Assembly: GCF_000004195.4 (NCBI RefSeq)
Contig: NC_030679.2
Coordinates: forward strand, 148,229,040 to 148,293,039
Reading direction: 5' to 3'
DNA from: Xenopus tropicalis
Taxonomy: Eukaryota; Chordata; Amphibia; Anura; Pipidae
Length of the DNA: 64,000 bases
The notes beneath the pieces are model-generated. The model was not told the DNA's origin, ran no database searches, and saw nothing but the letters and a program-made list of their open reading frames with translations. Shown here piece by piece: positions 54,230 to 63,054 of this stretch (positions within the stretch are counted from its first letter, which is position 1; each line of letters opens with the position of its first letter). The position numbers and the translations under genes were made by a program.

Positions 54230-57200
54230 GCAAAATGTTGGTGATATTGTTCTGTTTTGCTGTTTAGGATCAATCATGTGACTGGGGCAGTTACAGACTA
54301 GAATGTTCTTCAACCTCACTGAAGTCCATTCAATTAACTGCCATTGAACATTGCAGCCTTGTTTTTTAATTGGGTGTGGGTCGGAATTGCATCAGTTCTG
54401 CAATGATACCACAACCACGGTAAAATTGTAGGAACAACTCACTATGGAATCCCTGAACAAGTAAAAAATACCAATAAATAAAGTGTCAGCTCTTTGTCAT
54501 GATCTTCCAAATCAAATGCTAACCAATTGCAGCCTCTTCTAACTTCTCCTCTGTTTTGAAGCCCAAAAATCGAAATGGAAAATGATGTGGTGGACAACCA
54601 CTGTGCTAAACACAGTGATGGTGCCACAACTATGGTGACCACAAAATGGCTACTCACAGACTTCCAAAGGTATATAGCTTTACTAAGAAGATTGTTCAAC
54701 GCGTTTGGCATGGAAATCCACCACCCTTCTTCAGGAACCAAGATCCTATATACATCATACATTGCTGTCTATTTAAAGTTAATTAGGCCTGAATGGGGCT
54801 CGTGGGTGCATGCATTTTCTGCGGGACTTTCCCGTGGGACTTACATGAGTTGCTGCTATAAACCATGAACGTTGTTTCCATCTGGTCAGTTGTTTGACTC
54901 ATTGGGTGTATTGGTGGAGGCCACCATGTCTAAAGTTACTTTGTTTAGCATAGTGGTTGGACACTGTACCTTTTTCCATCACTTTATGCATCCTTGTAGT
55001 TCCACTACATAATTTCCCATTTTGCTTTTAAAGTTCTCAAAGGTCTATGAAGATTCTCATTCATCCAGGTCATGAATACAGTCTAGACATTTGAATTGAA
55101 GAAGCCACTCGGATGAGTGGTGGAACATTTTCAAGAAAATCTCAGAAAAGTCCAGTTGTTTTAGACTTAATTCTACTAGACACTCAGTGAATTCTTAATT
55201 CTTGTGGGCTTTGATGGACTATTCAGAACCTTCTATTTACAATGGATATTGATTCTCTCTGCCCCTCCATTCCAAGTGGTGGAGATATGAAGACCGATGA
55301 GTTGATATGAATAAATCAGTGAACCATACATCAATTTTCAGCAATTTAACACCAGTGTTCCAAAAATCCCCAAAAATCCAAAGACAGTTGGAAACTGGCC
55401 AAAAAGTTCATTTAATACCACGGCTGCTTTTATCTTCTACATCCTAGAATCAGAGCAGCTCTGTACCTGGGTGACTATCCCATCATTCCACTGAAAGCAT
55501 TGCTGCTATATTCAATGGCATTAATGGACATAACTCATTGCTGCCCTATACCACCTAGAGATAAGGTAGAACATGTTCCTATAAAATTGCCCTCCATTGG
55601 GCTCTTGTATTTACTTAGTCATTCTTGATTTTCAAGATGGTTGTTACACTGGATAAAGGCCTTTGTATCTTAAAGAACAACATGATAAAACATTTTTTTT
55701 GTCTACTATACATCCAACTGCTAAGGCCTTCAACGATTCTGCTGAGATGTCTACAAGTCTTCTCCAAGAACTGGAAATGAAAGGTCAAAAACATACTGGC
55801 TAATGGTTTTAGATGTTGGTGAATGATTTATTTAGACCGTGTTTTTCTTCATGTTGTTATGAAGGTTTCCAAGACTACAGATTGAACTCTGGGAGAAGGA
55901 CAAATAGGGAGAATGTGTTGTCAAGGAGATGGAAAAATGTGAAAAATGGAATAAATGGAAAAGATCCCCCCCCCGATGAAATGTAATGAGTATAGAAAAT
56001 GGTTGGTGACCAGCTGTGGGAAAAGAATAGTTGAGGCTGCAGGAATAAGAGCCTTTATTTGGCATGTAAGTGCTCTGTATGGGTTGCCATGGCTACACAC
56101 CATGATTCTGTAAAGTAGGAAGTGGTGGGGAATGGTTGCCATGACAACGTGTCCAGCAGTAGGAAAATTGAATAGACAATCGATGGTTAGAAGAATAATC
56201 ATAGACGAAGAATGGGCAAGTTATTATTATGGTATACCCAAGCTCTGCATGTGATTGGATAGACTGTAGGGGTTCTGTGTACATATAAATATAATAAAAT
56301 GGAATATCAGTAATATTTATACTCCCAATGATATTATGTGCAAAGTGGGGTTCTGCCTAGACAATATAACATAAAACCTTTATCTTTACAAGTTTACCTG
56401 TCAAAGATGGAGGAATTAGATCTATCCATTTCTAAAAAATCAATCTTGCTGCTACTGATATAATCTTTAGCTTTTTTTTCTGGCCTTGAAGGTCATAAAA
56501 ACACAGTATAAATTCGAATTAAACTCGATCATTGTTGTATTTATAAAATGTCACGATAATGCTTAAATCGTTTGAGTGAAAATTTCAAGTTTACATTGGA
56601 AAATCCCGAATTTTTCTAGTTGAAAGTGTTGTTGAAACTCGAAAAATTTGAGTTTGAATGGACATTTGTTTCCCTGAATCCTCTTTATTTTTCTCAAACA
56701 GGAAGTGCTCCAGCGGCCATTTTAGGAGCATTGGCTCTCTTGAAAAACAATAATGTGTTTAAGTTTCCCTTTAAAGTGGGTGAAACTGAAAACAATGAGG
56801 GGATTAACTCCACTTGAAAAGTGTGAAATAGAAAACAGTGAGGGGATTAAGTTCCCCTTGAAAAGTGTGAAACTGAAAACAATTAGGGGATTAAGTTCCC
56901 CTTGAACTGGGAATCCCTTAATTTTACAAAAAAGTTAACCAAACATTAATAAATCACAAATGATGGGAGTTAGTTTTGAAAAACTGAAATTTTTCTGGGA
57001 ATAATAACGAAAAAATCGAGTTCTGGTGAAAATCTACTTGTAAATCACAAAATTATGTAGAAGTAAGAAAAAAATTGCTCTAAAATCTGCAAATTTGAAT
57101 TACAGTTTCGAAAACTTGTACTTGAATGTAAAAATATGGCAATATAAGTCAATGTGAGTTGTAGCAAAATTTTAATTCGAGTTTTTTTTAAAGTTGGTAG

Positions 57201-57237
57201 ACTCAATGCCATCCTTCTGGATTTTTCACCTTTTTAA
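54230..57237 (+). other. Long stretch without a gene
   Basis: 54230-54400 is the OR6 3' flank. 54680-54750 (minus strand CCTGAAGAAGGGTGG ... CCAAACGCGTTG) and 55100-55185 (ACTCGGATGAGTGGTGGAAC) look like Penelope-like tails. 55190-56600 shows nothing recognisable apart from a C-run near 55968. 56770-56910 has three loose copies of GGGGATTAA(G/C)TCC(A/C)CTTGAA. Confidence 0.45.
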
Positions 57238-57245
57238 GTGTTCCA

Positions 57246-57547
57246 TAGTGATAAGCGAATCTGTCCCGTTTCGCTTCACCGTAAAATTTGGGAAACGACC
57301 AGAAAGTTGTCGAAACGGTGAAAGATTTGCGAAACGTGTTTGTCGTACAACTTTTTTGTCGCCCACGGTTTTTTATGTGACCATGCCTATTTTATCGTGA
57401 CCGCGCCCATTTTGGCGCGAGCGCAACTTTTTTTTCAACACATTTTTCTGCAAATTTCAAGAAAAGTTTTCCAAAACAACTCCCTAATGCCGAAATGCAA
57501 AAATTTGCTTCAAATCCATGCCTGCCGAAAAAATTTGCTCATCACTA
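57246..57547 (+). mobile_element. hAT-like MITE (302 bp), uninterrupted outer type
   Basis: TAGTGATAAGCGAATCTG to TTTGCTCATCACTA, flanked by GTGTTCCA on both sides (57238-57245 and 57548-57555), a perfect 8-bp duplication. Its centre reads TTTTTTGTCGCCCACGG without an insertion, the empty counterpart of the nested copies at 16.3 and 24.4 kb. Confidence 0.92.
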
Positions 57548-57887
57548 GTGTTCCAATATTTGATATTCAAGTTTTTTTTTAATAAATAAGCCCACATTTG
57601 TGTTTGAGGAGTTTTCAATTAAAAAACAAAATCTCAGAAATTTACATTTTGATAAATAACCCTTTTAAACAATTATTTATCTGTGTAATATCCAGAACCC
57701 TGATGGAGGAAAATGGTATGTATTATATTTTACATTATAAATAATGTAATAATTACATAATAATACATAGTAAAATAAAAAGAAAAGAAAGTAGTACCAG
57801 TAGTACACTTACAGGGCCATTTACAAATGGTTGGATTTTTTTTTCCCGAATCTGATTTTTTTTAGTGCTAGAATTTTTCAAGATTTA

Positions 57888-58198
57888 GGGGCACATTTAC
57901 TAATCCACGAATCCGAATCACGAATGGGAAAAAATCGGATTGGAAACAAAAATTTCTGAAGATCGCAAATATCACGAAAATGCTTACGAAAAAATCGTAT
58001 TAGTCACGATAATATCGTATCGGCGATCCGAAAGTTACGAAATTTTCATACCGAACAATTGTAAACAACGGTAAAACCTTTCCGATTCTTCGCGCAAACG
58101 TCCGAAAAAGTTGTGCGGCGTATGAAAAAGTCGTGTGGACGCTCGAAAAAATCGGCGAAAATACGCTCGGAGCATTCGTGCTTTTGTAAATGTGCCCC
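57888..58198. mobile_element. Harbinger-like palindromic MITE
   Basis: GGGGCACATTTAC at the left and GTAAATGTGCCCC at the right, flanked by TTA on both sides. The interior is rich in ACGAAAAAATCG-like inverted motifs. The 3-bp duplication suggests the PIF/Harbinger group. Confidence 0.75.
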
Positions 58199-58688
58199 TT
58201 ACTATGCATCAAAATGGCTAAAAATCCAAATCCAACGATTCGCTAGCTTAAACCTGCCAAGATCACGTAGAAGCCAAAGGCAAATGTCCCTTCCCTGGAG
58301 GATCCTTCTTTTAGTTCAAAACATTTTTGAATTTTGAGATTTTTGCAACAATTTGAAAAAGTAGAGGTTTTGGTGCAACAATTTAGTTTTGTGACATTTC
58401 TGCAACTTTTTCCTCCACAGACTTTTTTCAGTGTAGACTTTTAAGTAAATGTCAGACATTTGTGGTAATTAGTTTATTCGAATTTTTTTAAAGAAAGAAA
58501 TTAGAAATGGTAGAGTTTTAGCAAATGTGACCCTTAGGAGCATTTATCAAAATTTAGATTTGAGCAATTTTGAAAACTACAATTATTTCCTTATTTATTG
58601 AAAAAATCCAAATATAAAAAGTATGAAGGTATAAAAACATGAAACAAATACAAATAGTTTGAAACCTCATTTTCGTAAAAAAAATTAA

Positions 58689-58885
58689 TGTGATGAGCAA
58701 TTTTTTCAAAATTCCGCGTTTCACCACTGGTGAATTGTTTTGCGAAACCTCCACCAAATTTTCTTCAGAACAAATTGCATGAAAACAAAGATACTGTCAT
58801 GGCAAAAATGGCAGCAAATAAATCCTGTGGTGAATTTTTCTCCAGTTTTGCAAATTTTACAAATATTTTTATTTGCTCATCATTA
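58689..58885. mobile_element. Degenerate hAT-like MITE
   Basis: TGTGATGAGCAATTTTTTC to TTTGCTCATCATTA. The 8-bp flanks do not match well. Confidence 0.55.
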
Positions 58886-58995
58886 CAAGCAAAAAAACGG
58901 CAGCACTTAAAAACGTGAAAAGAAAATGCAGCTCAATAACATTCAACTTATAATTATTAATGAGTCTGCCGACTCCGTGACTTTAGCGCTAAAAA

Positions 58996-59158
58996 TAGTG
59001 TTGGGCGAAATAATCCACTAGTCGTTGATTTGTGTCGAATTTCTGCGTTTTACCATTGGTGGATTTTTCGAAATTGGTGTCAAAATTCACTGCAGAAAAA
59101 TTTGCCGCGTTTTTGGCAAGTGGCATTTTTGCCGTTTCGCAAATTACGCTCATTGCTA
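58996..59158. mobile_element. hAT-like MITE (163 bp) with perfect target duplication
   Basis: TAGTGTTGGGCGAAAT to TTACGCTCATTGCTA, flanked by GCTAAAAA on both sides (58988-58995 and 59159-59166). Confidence 0.88.
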
Positions 59159-59300
59159 GCTAAAAAATGGGAATCATAGAAGAAAAAATTTGACCGTTAG
59201 TAAATTGCCCCCTTGGACTGAATGTATTGATGGGTTAAGAATCACTGGTTCCTGCAGTTTCTTTAGCCTGATCTTTTAAATAGCCCAAACCCGACACTAG

Positions 59301-59812
59301 GGGGCACATTTACTAAGCCACGAATCCGAATGGGAAAAATTCAGATTGGAAATGAACATTTTGCGACTTTTTCAAATTCTTTGCGATTTTTTCGTCGCCA
59401 TTCTGACTTTTTCGTAAATTGTCGCGACTTTATCGTAGTCGTTACGACTTGCGCAAATTGTCGCAACTTTTTCATAACCATTACAATTTGCTCGTATATT
59501 GTCGCGACTTTTTCGTATTGAGCTCTCGTAAACGGCGGGCAACACTTTCAGACCTTTCAGCCCAAGGAAAGTCACGATACTGAAGCTTGAATGAATCCGA
59601 AACTTTCGTACTCAGCGCGACGGCTACGAAAAAGTCGCGACAATTCGCGCAAGTCGTAACGTTATGAAAAAGTTGTGACAGTTTACGAAAAAGTCGTAAT
59701 GGCTATGGAAAAGTCGCGACAATTTACGAAAAAAAATCGCAAAATACCGATCATTACGAAAAAAACGCATTCGGCCGCTTTTCGGACGTTCGTGGATTAG
59801 TAAATGTGCCCC
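59301..59812. mobile_element. Harbinger-like foldback MITE (512 bp)
   Basis: Same termini as the 57888 copy, flanked by TAG on both sides. The two halves are largely complementary: GCGACTTTTTCGTA-like units in the left half, TACGAAAAAGTCGC-like units in the right half. Confidence 0.78.
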
Positions 59813-60287
59813 TAGGGATTGAAAAATGTTGGGGCCACAGTGATTATAATCTCTTACCCTATACCCTGGGCTGATGCTCCTGCTCATTGAAAACTGCCCT
59901 GTAGGAGTCACCACACCCCGACCTTCTTCCACTTCTTTGTTCTTCTTGCTGAGTGAGAAGCTGAACTTCAAGCAAAAAGTCGCCATTTTCACTGTACTGG
60001 GCATGCACTGGCCCCGAGGTGGAGAGGAACAAAGAAGCAGATTATAATGTGATACTCCTACAGATGTACCCAGAGCTGGTGCAGTTTTAGCAATTAGTAG
60101 CAGTGACGAGGGGGGGGGGGGGGAATGAGGTAAGCAATTATAATCAATGGGGGAGGGGGGTTGACTAATATTTGTCACTCCTTAGTGATTATACCTTTTA
60201 ACATAATTACATAGTTAAGTTGGGTTGACAAAATGCCATCAATTTCAACACTGCCAAGTGAACCCCAGCACACACAAACCCTTACTG
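59813..60287 (+). other. Unassigned DNA with a long G run
   Basis: A G14-16 run lies at about 60108-60123. No gene. The surrounding sequence may be another dispersed repeat, but I cannot place it. Confidence 0.4.
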
Positions 60288-60930
60288 ACACTGTGAGGAA
60301 CCCCCTACCCAACATCCCCTGGCAGGGCATTCCCCAACCTCACTGCCCTCACCGTGAGGAACCCCCTACCCAACATCCCCTGGCAGGGCATTCCCCAACC
60401 CCCTCACTGCCCTCACCGTGAGGAACCCCCTACCCAACATCCCCTGGCAGGGCATTCCCCAACCCCCTCACTGCCCTCACCATGAGAAACCCCCTACCCA
60501 ACATCCCCTGGCAGGGCATTCCCCAACCCCCTCACTGCCCTCACCGTGAGGAACCCCTACCCAACATCCCCTGGCAGGGCATTCCCCAACCTCCTCACTG
60601 CCCTCACCGTGAGGAACCCCTACCCAACATCCCCTGGCAGGGCATTCCCCAACCTCCTCACTGCCCTCACTGTGAGGAACCCCCTACCCAACATCCCCTG
60701 GCAGGGCATTCCCCAACCTCCTCACTGCCCTCACTGTGAGGAACTCCCTACCCAACATCCCCCGGCAGGGCATTCCCCAACCCCCTCACTGCCCTCACTG
60801 TGAGGAACCCCTACCCAACATCCCCCAGCAGGGCATTCCCCAACCTCACTGCCCTCACCCTGAGGAACCCCTACCCAATATCCCCTGGCAGGGCATTCCC
60901 CAACCTCACTGCCCTCACTGTGAGGAACCC
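60288..60930 (-). repeat. 60-64-bp minisatellite, array 5 (reversed)
   Basis: About ten units, C-rich on the + strand, that is inverted relative to arrays 1-4. Unit: CCTCACTGCCCTCACCGTGA, GGAACCCCCTACCCAACATC, CCCTGGCAGGGCATTCCCCA, ACCC. Confidence 0.93.
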
Positions 60931-61109
60931 CTCACTATGATTGTTTTGTGCACCAAATAAATGTTTCATGTGCGAGACTGCCTTCTACTTGTATTATTAT
61001 ATCCTGATTGTGATGTCTACTTTCAAGCATAAATATACCATAAATATATCAGTGGAACCATATCAGACATACAGAAACATTAAATTCAAGCTCAGTCTGA
61101 TCTGATAGC
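60931..61109 (+). other. Short spacer before OR7 promoter block
   Basis: Nothing recognisable. Confidence 0.4.
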
Positions 61110-61181
61110 TAATTGGTCTACAAGGAATTTGATGTGTTCCCAGAGCTCAACAAGTAACAGTCTCGAACCTTTATAAACCGG
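61110..61181 (+). promoter_or_regulatory. OR7 promoter block, diverged but with identical spacing
   Basis: TAATTGG at 61110 and TATAAAC at 61172, 62 bp apart. Between them only islands survive relative to OR1 (AAGGAATT, CTCAACAAGTAAC, TCTCGAA). TTCCCAGAG may be part of an EBF-type site. GTAAGT at 61245-61250 is a good splice donor; the ATG is 571 bp after TATA, so a 5' UTR intron is likely. Confidence 0.68.
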
Positions 61182-61742
61182 CTTCAAACATCATTGGTGG
61201 AACATTGGGGCAAATTGCTGCTCCGTACAGACTAGAGATCCTGAGTAAGTCCTTTCCTACCCGCTCTCCCTGGGGCCGCAGAGTCCATATCAAGCTGAAG
61301 GTACTGATATTCTTGAGCTTCATCTGAAGTTAAAAAAGAAAGAAGCCAAGGACAATCCACTTGTGGAGAGAATTAATGAAGGGCTTTACTATCCAACCAC
61401 AATGAGGCAAAACAATTCTCGATTCCCAGTATTTTTTCTGCTTCTATTTTATCTGGTTGTTCTACTTTTCCACTTTCCAAGGCACAATATAACAAAACTA
61501 CATGGGAGCAGATTGCATTTGTTATCCTACTCACTATTGGATGAGCTAATTATCCGTACACCAACTAGATCAGTCCTATTGAGACTCATTGTATTTGAAT
61601 TTGAATTTGAATAAATCTTTCTCTGGAGAAGCCATATTTTGTATAGTAAATTGTTTCACACAATAGATTGAGAGAAACTCCAGCTTTTTGAGCCTCGGTT
61701 GTTACTAAGGGACAGAGACCAGTAAGAACACTCCATTGTATA

Positions 61743-62711
61743 ATGAATTCAATGAGCAGCTGCAATCAGACCAAAATCACACAATTTCTTCTTTTAGGAT
61801 TTCAAGGTTCTCAAGTATTAAGGAGCTCTCTCTTTTATCTCTGTCTGTTGATATACATTATGGCATTGGGTGGGAACCTCATGATCATTGCTTTGTATTT
61901 GGGAAGCCACCACCTTAGGTCTCCCATGTATTTCTTCCTGACTTATCTTTCCATAACCGATATCTTGCTCTGTACAAATGTTGTTCCCAACTTGCTCAGC
62001 GCTTTATTAACCAATGGAAAACCCATGTCTGTGTCTGCTTGTATAATTCAGTATTTCATTTCTGGTGTCTTCACTGGAGGTGAATGCCTCCTACTCACAG
62101 TTATGGCTTATGACCGATACCTGGCCATCTGCAAACCATTGCACTATGTCACCATAATGACCAATAAGCATTGTCTTCATCTGGTTATTTGGTCTTGGTT
62201 ACAAATTGTATTCCTCAGTGGGTCTTTGGCTATTTGGACCTTACACAAAGGATTCTGTGGATGCAATACCTTGGACTTTATTTTTTGTGATTTTCTCCCC
62301 CTTATTAAAGTTGCATGCTCTGATGCCTTTGTTATAGAAAGATGGATGACCATGCTATGTATTCCAGTGGTTGTGCTACCCTTTTTGTTCATTGTTACAA
62401 CATATGTCTGTATCTTCCACTCCATCCTCAGGATCTCCTCCAACACTGGGAGGCAGAAAGCCTTCTCCACCTGTAGCTCCCACCTCACTGTGGTCTCCAC
62501 AAGTTATGGGATTCTGTTGGCTAAATATGCAGTTCCGACCAAAGGGCAGTCATTAAATGTGAATAAAATCATCTCCCTTCTGTACGTGATGGTTACCCCA
62601 CTATTCAACCCCATCATATACAGTTTTAGGAATCAGGAGATCTGGAAAGCTTTGAATAAATGGATCTCTGCCAAGGTACTGATACAAAACCCTGGTCCAT
62701 GGGCACATTAA
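61743..62711 (+). CDS. Olfactory receptor OR7 (322 aa, intact, diverged)
   Basis: Odorant GPCR starting at ATG 61743 (MNSMSSCNQT; N-glycosylation NQT at 8-10). Family marks: GGN in helix 1, PMYFFL, MAYDRYLAIC, KAFSTCSSHL, NPIIYSFRN. It is the most divergent member (LLGFQGSQVLRSS, TYLSITDILLCTNVVPNLL, FLSGSLAIWTLHKG, DFLPLIKVACSD). Two stretches, about 61855-61940 and 62085-62203, are almost identical in DNA to OR1, which suggests gene conversion. The C-tail (AKVLIQNPGPWAH) is unique. Minisatellite arrays lie on both sides. Confidence 0.96.
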   Translation: MNSMSSCNQTKITQFLLLGFQGSQVLRSSLFYLCLLIYIMALGGNLMIIALYLGSHHLRSPMYFFLTYLSITDILLCTNVVPNLLSALLTNGKPMSVSACIIQYFISGVFTGGECLLLTVMAYDRYLAICKPLHYVTIMTNKHCLHLVIWSWLQIVFLSGSLAIWTLHKGFCGCNTLDFIFCDFLPLIKVACSDAFVIERWMTMLCIPVVVLPFLFIVTTYVCIFHSILRISSNTGRQKAFSTCSSHLTVVSTSYGILLAKYAVPTKGQSLNVNKIISLLYVMVTPLFNPIIYSFRNQEIWKALNKWISAKVLIQNPGPWAH

Positions 62712-63054
62712 AAGATTATGCGCTATATGACCTAATATGTCAATGTACCCAGATGTTTGTCCAAATTTTATGGCAGGATAAATGTTTTGTTCTTGCACTG
62801 CCATAACTGACTGTCATCCAGAATTGATATTCTGAACAATGACAAGTGATTAGATAATTTATTTAATAATACAAATAAATAATATAATAATAATAATAAA
62901 GAAATAATAATTTAATAATACAAAGAAATGGTAAATAGGTAATTGCCCCTTTAGACCATCTTATGTGCAAGAATATTAAACTAAAAACTATTGATATAAA
63001 CTTTATCAAAACCAAAAGAATCATAGCTAAGGTAAATATCTACCCCTTAAGCAG
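62712..63054 (+). other. OR7 3' flank
   Basis: AT-rich with an (AAT)n stretch near 62880-62900. No gene. Confidence 0.5.
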
